Shown one piece after another: positions 18,459 to 26,134 of a stretch of 42,072 nt of DNA (its first letter is position 1; each line of letters starts with the position of its first letter). Origin of the DNA: an uncultured Lachnospiraceae bacterium (GTDB taxonomy: Bacteria; Bacillota; Clostridia; Lachnospirales; Lachnospiraceae); NCBI GenBank assembly GCA_902766175.1, contig CACXCJ010000050.1:1-42072 (forward strand). Reading direction: 5' to 3'. The notes under the pieces were generated by a model. That model saw only the letters and a list, made by a program, of their open reading frames with translations. It searched no databases and was not told the DNA's origin. Both the position numbers and the translations under genes were made by a program.

Positions 18459-19460
18459 TCACTGATAGTCACAGGCAAGAAACATCGGTTTGATCACTAT
18501 CACTTCATCGTAGTCGCGCTGGTCCACCTGCACGGAGGCGTTCATCGCCCTCAGATCCTCCTTCAGTACTTCAAACGCCTGTTCCTCATTCTCCGCCCTT
18601 CCCTCGCGGATAATGCGGATCATACGGGTCACTGTGTAGGGGTGGGCATAGCGCGCGGGCAGGGGGAAGCCTTCCTTCGGGAGGACAGAAGCGAGCCTCT
18701 GTTCGGCCTCCCGCCACTCTCTCTCCGCCTCGTCCTTATTCTTCGCCCTGGTCGGGCTCACGCGCGAGGCAGCGAGCAGAAGGATCGCGGCGAACCCGAA
18801 CAGGACAAAGTAGATCGCAAAGCCGCGCTTTTCAACAAACGCCCAGATGCCGAATGCGATCGCCGCGGCGCCGGCGGCCGTGAGGAGCAGGGCAAGGGGT
18901 CTGTAGTACGGGTTTGTGAACTGCGCCATGCGCTTCTGCTTCGCCTTTCTTGCCATGGTATCGCAGAGAGACTGGTGTTCCTTCAGAAACCACTCCGCCT
19001 TCTCAAGCCTCTCCTTTGCCGCGGCGGCCTCAGGGGAGAGCTTCTTCAGATAGCGCGTCTCCTCCCTGGCCGCTGCCTCGCGGAGCTTCGCCTCACTTCT
19101 TTCGCTGTGGCGCGGAATAGATGGAAAGCGCTTCTCCATCTGCTTAAGAAATGCATCCACCTGGCGCTCGTCCTTGAAGCTGCACTGTTTTTCCCGTCCG
19201 TCCCCGTAGATCACCACGAGATAGGAAAGGGACCCGAAAATTCCCTTTCCCGAAAAGCCGCCCCGGCTCATCGCAACTCTCTTGAAAACGCGCCGCACCG
19301 CGCTGACCGGGATATAGAAGCGTCTGGAAAAGACCGGGCCGCTTAAGTACAGCGCCTTTTTCCCGATCGCGCAGGGACCGATGGAAAGACTCTCCTTCCG
19401 GTCCCGAATCAGCTCCTGCCTCGGCAGGGTGAATTCCTGGCTCAATGCACTGGGAAGCAT
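18459..19460 (-). CDS. two-TM protein with PH-like N-terminus, in AAA/VWA operon (function unknown)
   Basis: 333 residues, not assigned to a known function. Visible parts: a soluble beta-rich N-terminus (about 1-115) with a pattern like bacterial PH-type domains (KALYLSGP, YIPVSAVRRVFKR, LVVIYGDGREKQCSFKDE); an Ala/Glu/Lys-rich helical stretch, probably coiled coil (about 118-180); two membrane segments (about 188-209 and 213-231); and a charged C-terminal domain. It could bring the ATPase/VWA pair to the membrane. GAGGAG lies 8 nt before the ATG. It is the first gene of the operon; a TATAAT box at 19522-19527 is its likely promoter. Confidence 0.75.
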   Translation of the reverse strand: MLPSALSQEFTLPRQELIRDRKESLSIGPCAIGKKALYLSGPVFSRRFYIPVSAVRRVFKRVAMSRGGFSGKGIFGSLSYLVVIYGDGREKQCSFKDERQVDAFLKQMEKRFPSIPRHSERSEAKLREAAAREETRYLKKLSPEAAAAKERLEKAEWFLKEHQSLCDTMARKAKQKRMAQFTNPYYRPLALLLTAAGAAAIAFGIWAFVEKRGFAIYFVLFGFAAILLLAASRVSPTRAKNKDEAEREWREAEQRLASVLPKEGFPLPARYAHPYTVTRMIRIIREGRAENEEQAFEVLKEDLRAMNASVQVDQRDYDEVIVIKPMFLACDYQ

Positions 19461-19521
19461 GACAGATCTCCTCTCGTCTTTACACCGCGCCGGCGCACTT
19501 CATGCCGTGCCGGCTGGTTCT

Positions 19522-19527
19522 ATTATA
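19522..19527 (-). promoter_or_regulatory. -10 box of the AAA/VWA operon
   Basis: Minus-strand TATAAT about 60 nt upstream of the two-TM gene; no clear -35. Confidence 0.45.
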
Positions 19528-19630
19528 GCGCATGCGGCAAACGGATTCTCCCGCTTCTGCCGCGCAGCCCCTCCTCTCCGGACGCGGAAATATTCTTCCG
19601 GAGAGAGATTCGCTGCTGACACATTCCGTC

Positions 19631-19665
19631 AAAAAAGGTTCCGGCAGGGAAAACCTGCCGGAACC
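19631..19665 (-). terminator. cstA terminator
   Basis: Perfect 12-bp inverted repeat GGTTCCGGCAGG / CCTGCCGGAACC (19637-19648, 19654-19665) followed on the minus strand by T6 (19636-19631), 18 nt after the cstA stop. Confidence 0.93.
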
Positions 19666-19682
19666 TTCTGAAATCAGGAGAC

Positions 19683-21182
19683 TTAAGCCGCTGCGCCAGC
19701 AGCCCCCGCCTTCCTCGTGCTGCGGAGGAAAATGCAGAGGAAGAGCACCGCTACGATGATTCCGACCGGATACGCAACCATTGTGTTGTACTTCAGCGCC
19801 GGGATCATGCCCAGGCACTCCGGGGCCATCGTGAAGTACGTCGCGGAGACCGCACTCATGAAGGTTGCGGGAACCGCGGTAATCCAGTAATTCTTCTTCT
19901 CCTTGAAGAGATACATGGAAGCCGCCCAGAGAACGATCATGGCGAGTGTCTGGTTGGTCCAGGAGAAGTATCTCCAGATCACTGCGTAGCTGAACAGCTT
20001 GAAGGACTGACCGAAGCCTAAGAATGCGCCGACGCCGAGAACCGGAATGCAGAGCTTTAAGCGGTTTGCAGCGTTGTCCTGCTTCATGCCGATCCAGTCC
20101 GCAAGGGTAAGTCTCGCGGAACGGAATGCCGTATCGCCGGAAGTGATCGGACAGGCGATGACACCGAGCATTGCGAGAGCGATGCCGATGCCGCCCATCG
20201 TCTGCTTGCAGACATCATAGATTGCAGCGGACTGTCCGTCCTTCAGGATCTCTGCGAGCCCGGAGTTCACGAGCACACCCGCTTCATTGGCCGTCTTTGC
20301 GTAGATGGAGCATCCCGCAGCGGCCCAGATCAGGGCGATCACACCCTCGCTGGTCATTGCGCCGTAAAAGACGAAGTGGCCCTGCTTCTCGCTCTTCAGG
20401 CAGCGCGCCATCAGAGGAGACTGCGTGGAATGGAATCCGGAAATAGCACCGCAGGCGACGGTGATGAACATGAAGGACCAGATCGGGGGGCCCGACGGAT
20501 GCATGTTGTAGAAGTGGCTCCAGATCTCGGGAGTCGCAAAGCCGTGCGTCGGGATGCCGATCGCGACACCGATCGCCATGATGATGAGGCAGATGCCGAA
20601 GATCGGGTAAATCTTGCCGATGATCTTGTCGATGGAGATAAAGGTCGCGACAAAGTAGTAAATCAGGATCACAGCCAGCCAGAACGCAGACTGTGTGACA
20701 ACGCCTGAAGCGCCGCTGTTCTTGAACAGTGTGACCAGAAGTCCCGCCGGGCCGACCGCGAAGACGGTGCCGACCATGACGAGAAGCACCACCGAGAAGG
20801 CTCTCATGATGTTCTTCATCGTCATGCCGAGGTAATCGCCCGTGACCTCCGAGATCGACTGGCCATTATTCCGCTCGGAAAGCATGCCGGAGAAGTAATC
20901 GTGGACGCCCCCGGCGAAGATCGTGCCGAAGGTGATCCAGAGAAACACGACCGGGCCCCACAGAGCGCCCTGCATCGCGCCGAAGATCGGGCCCAGGCCG
21001 GCGATGTTCAGAAGCTGAATCATGAACAGCTTCCACTGCGGAAGAACCACGTAATCGACCCCGTCGTTGATCCGGACCGCCGGGGTCTCCCGGTCATCCG
21101 GGCCGAAGGTGCTGTCCACCAGTTTGCCATAGGTGAAGTAGCCGACAATCAACAGAAGCAGACAGATAATAAAGCTGATCAT
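19683..21182 (-). CDS. cstA: CstA-family carbon starvation / pyruvate-peptide transporter
   Basis: Polytopic membrane protein of 499 residues with a dozen or more hydrophobic segments and no signal peptide. Family segments: GLGPIFGAMQGALWGPVVFLWI, GGVHDYFSGMLSER, SGFHSTQSPLMARC, ITSGDTAFRSARL and FSWTNQTLAMIVLW. CstA and its paralogue BtsT take up pyruvate or peptides in E. coli; in this fermenter pyruvate or peptide import is plausible but not provable from sequence. The ATG at 21180-21182 is chosen because GGGGGA sits 8 nt upstream; an in-frame extension to 21260 lacks a site and is not hydrophobic. Single gene with its own terminator and an AT-rich upstream region. Confidence 0.93.
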   Translation of the reverse strand: MISFIICLLLLIVGYFTYGKLVDSTFGPDDRETPAVRINDGVDYVVLPQWKLFMIQLLNIAGLGPIFGAMQGALWGPVVFLWITFGTIFAGGVHDYFSGMLSERNNGQSISEVTGDYLGMTMKNIMRAFSVVLLVMVGTVFAVGPAGLLVTLFKNSGASGVVTQSAFWLAVILIYYFVATFISIDKIIGKIYPIFGICLIIMAIGVAIGIPTHGFATPEIWSHFYNMHPSGPPIWSFMFITVACGAISGFHSTQSPLMARCLKSEKQGHFVFYGAMTSEGVIALIWAAAGCSIYAKTANEAGVLVNSGLAEILKDGQSAAIYDVCKQTMGGIGIALAMLGVIACPITSGDTAFRSARLTLADWIGMKQDNAANRLKLCIPVLGVGAFLGFGQSFKLFSYAVIWRYFSWTNQTLAMIVLWAASMYLFKEKKNYWITAVPATFMSAVSATYFTMAPECLGMIPALKYNTMVAYPVGIIVAVLFLCIFLRSTRKAGAAGAAA

Positions 21183-21482
21183 AAAAAGAATCCCCCTTTC
21201 TCTGGAAAACGGAATATGAATGCAGCTTTGGAGCTTCGAAAGGAAATGCGGCAGACGCATACTCCCTCCCGCTCTGCTTCGTTGATTCTATTTTAGACGC
21301 TTTTACTCTGACTGGCGATATAAAATAACTATAATTTTTTATATTTATTTTATACTTTAACCTGTTTTTTTAGACTTCCTCATGATTTTACCCAGAATAA
21401 AATTCAACAGGCTGCGCTTTCAGGTAAATATAGACATATTCAAGAAATATGACTGGAATAAGACGAATGCATCCTCTTCCGC
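21183..21482. other. 300-bp AT-rich intergenic region upstream of cstA
   Basis: No gene is seen. About 21300-21450 is far more AT-rich than the surrounding DNA. It contains a 10-bp inverted repeat (21319-21354) and a 6-bp one, CATATT/AATATG (21435-21451). The region must hold the cstA promoter, but several TAAAAT/TATAAT-like boxes are possible and none has a good -35. Confidence 0.6.
21319..21354. repeat. AT-only inverted repeat upstream of cstA
   Basis: TATAAAATAA (21319-21328) and its exact complement TTATTTTATA (21345-21354), 16 nt apart. It lies about 140-170 bp upstream of the cstA start and could be an operator. Base composition alone makes such repeats easy to find in this stretch. 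Confidence 0.5.
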
Positions 21483-22583
21483 TCATTTTCCGACGCGCTC
21501 CCTCAGAAATTTCACGATGTCAGATCCCTTCGGAGGACATCCCGGGAGGGTCTCCTGAAATCCCGCTGTACACCGTCCGACGCCGATCTTTCCTGTCTTT
21601 CCCTGAAACCCCTGGCCGATGCAGATCTTTTCCTTCCAGGTCCGCGGGAGCTCCCCGCTCTCCGACAGACGGTTCAGGGCGTAAATCAGCTGTCCGTAGC
21701 AGGCGGAGCAGGCATTGTCCGCCGAGGTGTAAGCCGCCAGCCGCTCTACGCGGCCTGTCTTCGGGAAGGAAACTTCTTTTTCCGCATCCTTGTTCAGGTA
21801 GTGGAACACCGCCGTGTCCGGATCCGCGCTCCCGACCCCCAGACGCTCCGCGAGACGGATATATTCGATGGAGCGCGCCTCATAGCCCAGACAGTTTGCG
21901 GCGTATGCGTCACAGAGAACCGGATCCCGGAATCCCAGGACGCGGTTCATCGTGACCGGGTTGCCGCCCTCCTCAAAGTCCAGATCCCCGCAGAGATTGT
22001 CCACGAGGATGAAATCGTTGTGAATGATCGTGTTCAGATGTGCGATCGGCTTGTGAAGGCCTAACGTGTGGAAGCGCCTCTTCTCCCGGTTCGGGATGAG
22101 CCCCTTTCCGTTCTTCAGCGCGCAGGTGACCTCCGTCTGGCAGTGGCCCTTCAGAACCGGGACATTGATAAGATAGTCCGTCCGCAGCGCCTCCTCACAG
22201 ACCTCGATCTGCATTCCGGCGCCATCCACCTTCCTTGTGGAATCCTTCTGCAGATCAATGAACGGGACGCCGTGCCTCTCACAGATTTCAAGAATCCCTG
22301 AAACTCTCACTGCCTCTTCCGTCCGCGCCCCGACCCAGGAGCCCTCCATCACCCGCAGGTTCTGAAATCCATTTTCCCTGAGATAGCTGAGAATTCCGTC
22401 AATCAGCTCCGGATGCGTGGTCGCGCCGGAGTCCGCGGTCTTTGCGACAACAAGGTTCGGCTTGATCCCGATCCGCTTTGAGCGGTCCCCGATCTCTTCC
22501 GCAACGCCGGCGGCACGGAGAACTTCCCGCGCCATCTCCCTGTAATTTCTTCCCTGAATCACGAATACATCTCTTCTGTCCAC
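21483..22583 (-). CDS. DUF362-domain protein with conserved cysteines
   Basis: 366 residues from GTG 22581-22583, which has GGAGG (22593-22597) 9 nt upstream. A GTG at 22644-22646, overlapping the previous stop, has no such site. The DUF362 pattern is visible: IGIKPNLV, TTHPELIDGILSYL, INVPVLKGHCQTEVTCALKNGKGLIPNREKRRFH and DALCDAYAANCLGY-like text. Cysteines in NACSACYG, GVGRCT and LPGCPP near the C-terminus could hold an iron-sulfur cluster or metal. DUF362 proteins are of unknown function and often sit beside ferredoxin domains. It is the last gene of an operon with an M32 carboxypeptidase and an RNA methyltransferase. Confidence 0.82.
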   Translation of the reverse strand: MDRRDVFVIQGRNYREMAREVLRAAGVAEEIGDRSKRIGIKPNLVVAKTADSGATTHPELIDGILSYLRENGFQNLRVMEGSWVGARTEEAVRVSGILEICERHGVPFIDLQKDSTRKVDGAGMQIEVCEEALRTDYLINVPVLKGHCQTEVTCALKNGKGLIPNREKRRFHTLGLHKPIAHLNTIIHNDFILVDNLCGDLDFEEGGNPVTMNRVLGFRDPVLCDAYAANCLGYEARSIEYIRLAERLGVGSADPDTAVFHYLNKDAEKEVSFPKTGRVERLAAYTSADNACSACYGQLIYALNRLSESGELPRTWKEKICIGQGFQGKTGKIGVGRCTAGFQETLPGCPPKGSDIVKFLRERVGK

Positions 22584-22642
22584 TTTCCTGTCCCTCCGGG
22601 TTTTCTGTACCTGATATCCACTCTGCCACTGCACCGCCGCTC

Positions 22643-24142
22643 TCACAGACCATACAGCGCGCCGTACTTCTCCGTTAAGTACTGCAGGAAGTCCTCCGCC
22701 GTGAAGGAGCGCCCCGTGATGTTCCGGATCCAGGTTTTCGGGTCCTCCCGGTCCGCCGAGAAGAACACGTGCTCCGCCATCCAGCTGTTTACCTTCCCGA
22801 GATTCCCCGAGCGGACCGCGTTCTCCACGCTGAGGTCCTCCTTCATGCGGCGATAATACATGGCATTGTAGAAATTTCCGAGCGCATAGGCCGGGAAGTA
22901 GCCGAATCCCGACGCCCAGTGCACATCCTGCAGCACGCCCTCCCGGTCATTTTCCGGGCGGATGCCGAGATACTTTTCATACAGGCTGTTCCAGAGCTCC
23001 GGCAGCTCTCCGATCGCTGCGGTGCCGCCGATGATCCTTTTCTCGATTTCATACCGGATGATGATGTGCAGCGTATAGGTGAACTCGTCCGCCTCCGTGC
23101 GGATGAGAGACGGCGTGACAGCATTCACCGCCTCATAGAGCTCCCTCTCGGAGACTCCCTCCATCGTCTCCGGGTAGATCAGGTGAATAAATGCCTCGCT
23201 CCGGCCGATGATGTTCTCATAGAAGCGCGACACGGACTCATGCTGGCCCATGGTCTTGTTCATCCGGATGTGATGCGTGTAGTTCTCCTCCGGCTGCAGC
23301 TGTTCAAACAGCGCGTGGCCGCCCTCATGGATCACCGAGTACATGCTCGAGGCAAATGCCGTCGGATGGAAATGTGTCGTGATGCGCGCGTCGTCATACC
23401 ACAGGCCGTCCGTGAACGGATGCTCTGTGAGGGCCCACGCGCTTCTCGTCATGTCGAGGCCGATGACGGAGCAGAGATAGTCCGTCATCCTCCGCTGCTC
23501 TTCGTCCGTGACGCGGCGGCGGAGAAAATCCGTGCGGATTTTTTTCCGGCTCCCCTTGATCTTCTCAAGCATCGGGAGCAGGACCTCGAGGCAGCGTCCG
23601 AAGCACGCATCAAGCTCCCCGGCGGTCATGCCGCGCTCATAGTCGTCCAGGAGATTGTCGTAGGTGTCCGGGAGACGCTCCTCCCGGAGAGCAGTCTCCT
23701 CCAGCGAGAGGTCCCGGATCTTTTCAAGAGACGGCGCAAAAATTGAGAAGTCCGATGTCTTCTTCGCGCGGAGCCAGTCGAGAAATGCCTGATTTCTCAC
23801 GTCGGAAAATTGTTTTCTCTTTTCCGGGGAGAGGTTCTTTTCCTTGAGATAATTCCGGTGCAGCGTCTCCGCGAGAACCGCATCGAACTCCGAAAGCTCG
23901 CCGCGGTGCCGGAAGAGAGTCTCTGCGGCGCGGACGAAGCTCTCGTTTTTCCGGAGCTTGAACGACTGATTTTCAAGATAGGAAATGACGTTTGACTGCT
24001 CTGCCATCGCCTTCTCCGGGCAGATCGTCTCAAGGTCATAATTCAGCACGGAGACCGCGTGATCGCAGGTCTCCGCCTCGGTGAGTGTTCTGTTCACGAG
24101 ATCCAGCGCGGCCTCTGTGTCCGCGGAAAGCTTATTCGTCAT
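22643..24142 (-). CDS. M32 family (Taq-type) metallocarboxypeptidase
   Basis: Cytosolic zinc carboxypeptidase that removes C-terminal residues, probably recycling peptides. The zinc motif HEGGHALFEQ sits in the middle, with MGQHESVSRFYEN (further catalytic Glu/His region) and IRTEADEFTYTLHIIIRYEIEK, all M32 signatures. The 499-residue length equals the usual ~500. ATG 24140-24142 follows GGAGGG at 6-7 nt and is preferred over an upstream in-frame start at 24238 that would lie deep inside the methyltransferase gene. It overlaps the end of that gene by 11 nt, suggesting translational coupling. Confidence 0.94.
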   Translation of the reverse strand: MTNKLSADTEAALDLVNRTLTEAETCDHAVSVLNYDLETICPEKAMAEQSNVISYLENQSFKLRKNESFVRAAETLFRHRGELSEFDAVLAETLHRNYLKEKNLSPEKRKQFSDVRNQAFLDWLRAKKTSDFSIFAPSLEKIRDLSLEETALREERLPDTYDNLLDDYERGMTAGELDACFGRCLEVLLPMLEKIKGSRKKIRTDFLRRRVTDEEQRRMTDYLCSVIGLDMTRSAWALTEHPFTDGLWYDDARITTHFHPTAFASSMYSVIHEGGHALFEQLQPEENYTHHIRMNKTMGQHESVSRFYENIIGRSEAFIHLIYPETMEGVSERELYEAVNAVTPSLIRTEADEFTYTLHIIIRYEIEKRIIGGTAAIGELPELWNSLYEKYLGIRPENDREGVLQDVHWASGFGYFPAYALGNFYNAMYYRRMKEDLSVENAVRSGNLGKVNSWMAEHVFFSADREDPKTWIRNITGRSFTAEDFLQYLTEKYGALYGL

Positions 24143-25628
24143 GGGAGTCCCTCCGTAAGCTGCACGTTCCTGTTTCCGGCCTTTCTTTAAGGTCCAGGCA
24201 GTCCCCTCCTCCGGGCTGTCCCCTTGACAAAAGAGCAATCACCTCGACATTCGGCGTCTGCGGAAAGAGGTCCACGGCCGATGCCCGCTCCAGGCGGTAT
24301 CCCGCCTCACGGAGTGTCAGAAGATTCCCGGCGAGGCTCGTCGCCTTGCAGGAAATATACACGATCCGCGGCACACCGTAGGCCGCGATCCGTTCCATCG
24401 CCTTCGGGTGGACGCCGTCCCTCGGCGGGTCCAGGATGATGGCGTCCGGCTTCCGGGGGAGAGAATCCAGAACCTTCAGGACATCTCCCGCCACAAATTC
24501 GCAGTTCGTGATGCCGTTCCGCGCCGCATTCAGCCTGGCAGCCTCCACCGCCTCCGGGACCAGCTCCACGCCGACCACATGCGAAGCGGTCCGCGCCGCG
24601 ATCTGCGCGATGGTCCCGGTCCCGCTGTAGAGATCGTAAACCGTCATCCCCTCGGTACTGCCGAGATATTCCGCCGCCTTCCGGTACAGAAGCTCCGCCG
24701 CGTCCGCATTGTTCTGGAAAAAGGAGAACGGGGTGATGCGGAAGCGGAGGCCGCACAGGGTCTCCTCGAAGGCGTCTGTTCCGAACAGGATTTCCGTCCC
24801 CTGGTCGACGACCGCATCCGCCGTCGAATCCGTCACCGTGTGGAGGACACCGGTGAGCCTTCCCGCAAACGGCGCTGCCTGAAGGCGCTCCGACCATCCC
24901 CGCAGCAGCTCTCCGAAATCCCCTATTTCCGGTTCAAACGGGCCTCCCGGCGCGGGTTCCCGGTAGCCCGCGCCGCTCGTCGTCACGAGATCAATCAGGA
25001 TCTCCCCGCTGTGGCGCCCGCGCCGGACGAGAAGATAGCGGAGGTAGCCGTCGTGCCGCAGCTTGTGATAGAAGGGCGTCTTCTTCTCCCGGAAATAGGC
25101 GAGCGTCTCACGGACTGCCACGTTAAAATCCTCATGAACCAGCCGGCAGTGCTCCGCCGCCACGATATCAAAGTGACTGTCCCTCTTGTGGAGGCCGAGC
25201 ATGAGCTCCCCGCCGCGCTCCCCGTCGCCGAAGGTGTACTCCATCTTCAGCCTGTAGCCCTCTTCCTCCGGACTCGGCGTGAGGCCCTCCCAGGTGAAAT
25301 CATCCGGTGTCATGCGGTGCAGGAGCTCCGTGATGAGCTTTTCCTTTAACGAAAGCTGCGCGCTGTACGGGACCGTCTGGTACAGACAGCCGCCGCAGAG
25401 ATCCGCGTTCGGGCAGGGATCAGAAGCGGTCTCGATCGGAGACGGGGCCTCTGTCCCGAGAAGAATACCCTCCGCGCTCCCGTTCCGCTTCTTGCGGATC
25501 CTGTATCTGACGGTCCGCCCCGGGACCGCGTGTTTCAGGTGCACTGTCCCGTCCTCCCGGACCACCACGCCGCGGTCCGGGAAAGAGACGCGCTCAATGA
25601 TGCCCACTCCCACTTCGCCTTTTTTCAT
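24132..25628 (-). CDS. TrmA/RlmD-family RNA (uracil-5-)-methyltransferase
   Basis: SAM-dependent m5U methyltransferase acting on tRNA or 23S rRNA. Parts in order: TRAM-like N-terminus; Cys cluster CPNADLCGGCLYQ, giving the [4Fe-4S] ligands with a later Cys in AEHCRLVHE; FSFFQNNADAAELLY; SAM site YDLYSGTGTIAQIAA; DPPRDG; and the nucleophilic Cys in ISCKATSLAGN (the family usually has SCNPATLARD). The last ~30 residues after VEVIALLSR are an extra, low-conservation tail that runs into the next gene. At 498 residues it is a little long. GGAGAGAGC precedes the ATG. First gene of the methyltransferase-M32-DUF362 operon. Whether the target is U1939, U747 or tRNA cannot be read. Confidence 0.93.
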   Translation of the reverse strand: MKKGEVGVGIIERVSFPDRGVVVREDGTVHLKHAVPGRTVRYRIRKKRNGSAEGILLGTEAPSPIETASDPCPNADLCGGCLYQTVPYSAQLSLKEKLITELLHRMTPDDFTWEGLTPSPEEEGYRLKMEYTFGDGERGGELMLGLHKRDSHFDIVAAEHCRLVHEDFNVAVRETLAYFREKKTPFYHKLRHDGYLRYLLVRRGRHSGEILIDLVTTSGAGYREPAPGGPFEPEIGDFGELLRGWSERLQAAPFAGRLTGVLHTVTDSTADAVVDQGTEILFGTDAFEETLCGLRFRITPFSFFQNNADAAELLYRKAAEYLGSTEGMTVYDLYSGTGTIAQIAARTASHVVGVELVPEAVEAARLNAARNGITNCEFVAGDVLKVLDSLPRKPDAIILDPPRDGVHPKAMERIAAYGVPRIVYISCKATSLAGNLLTLREAGYRLERASAVDLFPQTPNVEVIALLSRGQPGGGDCLDLKERPETGTCSLRRDSHDE

Positions 25629-25659
25629 GCTCTCTCCATTAAAAAACGATCCTCGCGAT

Positions 25660-25703
25660 AAAAAGAAAGCCCAGACGCGGCTCCTTGCTCCTGCCGCATC
25701 TGG
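25660..25703 (-). terminator. terminator after the small acidic membrane protein gene
   Basis: Arms CCAGACGCGGC (25671-25681) and GCCGCATCTGG (25693-25703), one mismatch, followed on the minus strand by GCTTTCTTTTT. Confidence 0.82.
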
Positions 25704-25727
25704 TGCTCTCTGACAGTCCTGCTTTCG

Positions 25728-26030
25728 TCACTCCTCTGCTTTTTCCCCGGCAGCCTCTTCCTTTTCCGTCTTTTCTTCCTTCTTCTCGGACTTCACGTCC
25801 TCCGCGTCGAAGTCATCGTCGAAGTCGTCGTCAAAGTCGTCCTCGAAGTCATCCAGATAATCCGGATGCAGGAATCTGTAAATCACATACGCGATTCCGG
25901 CAGCGGCCGCGATCACGCCGATCACCGCAAGGACGATCAGAAGAACCTGCTCCTTGTCTCTCTTTTTGTACTTTTCATTCAGTGCATCGACCAGTTCATT
26001 CAGTTTTAAAAGTGCGCCGAGATTGTCCAT
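25728..26030 (-). CDS. small acidic single-pass membrane protein (function unknown)
   Basis: 100 residues. A short amphipathic N-terminus precedes one membrane segment (about residues 29-51, LLIVLAVIGVIAAAAGIAYVIYRF). A very acidic tail follows, in which a DDF-type unit is repeated, then a Lys/Glu-rich end. The DNA has four 12-bp tandem units (25809-25856) coding the DDFDD repeats. Similar small proteins occur in related Clostridia but no function is known to me. AGGAGG lies 6 nt before the ATG. It has one of the strongest promoters of the window (26069-26097) and its own terminator, so it is probably well expressed and monocistronic. Confidence 0.8.
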   Translation of the reverse strand: MDNLGALLKLNELVDALNEKYKKRDKEQVLLIVLAVIGVIAAAAGIAYVIYRFLHPDYLDDFEDDFDDDFDDDFDAEDVKSEKKEEKTEKEEAAGEKAEE

Positions 26031-26068
26031 TCTGCCCTCCTCGCGAAAATATCTCTGCCTGCAGCTTC

Positions 26069-26097
26069 ACTATACCATATTGCCCGGGCATGGTCAA
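26069..26097 (-). promoter_or_regulatory. strong promoter of the small acidic membrane protein gene
   Basis: Minus-strand TTGACC (26092-26097), 17-nt spacer, TATAGT (26069-26074): five of six consensus bases in each. A TGCCCGGGCA palindrome (26081-26090) fills the spacer. Confidence 0.85.
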
Positions 26098-26114
26098 AGC
26101 ATTTGCCCGGGGCA
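26081..26114. promoter_or_regulatory. paired GC palindromes flanking the -35 (possible operator)
   Basis: TGCCCGGGCA (26081-26090) between -10 and -35 and TGCCCGGGGCA (26104-26114) upstream of the -35, centres about 23-24 bp apart, close to two helical turns. This layout fits a repressor site. No regulator is assigned. Confidence 0.45.
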
Positions 26115-26134
26115 GCACACTTCCGCGGTGCCGC

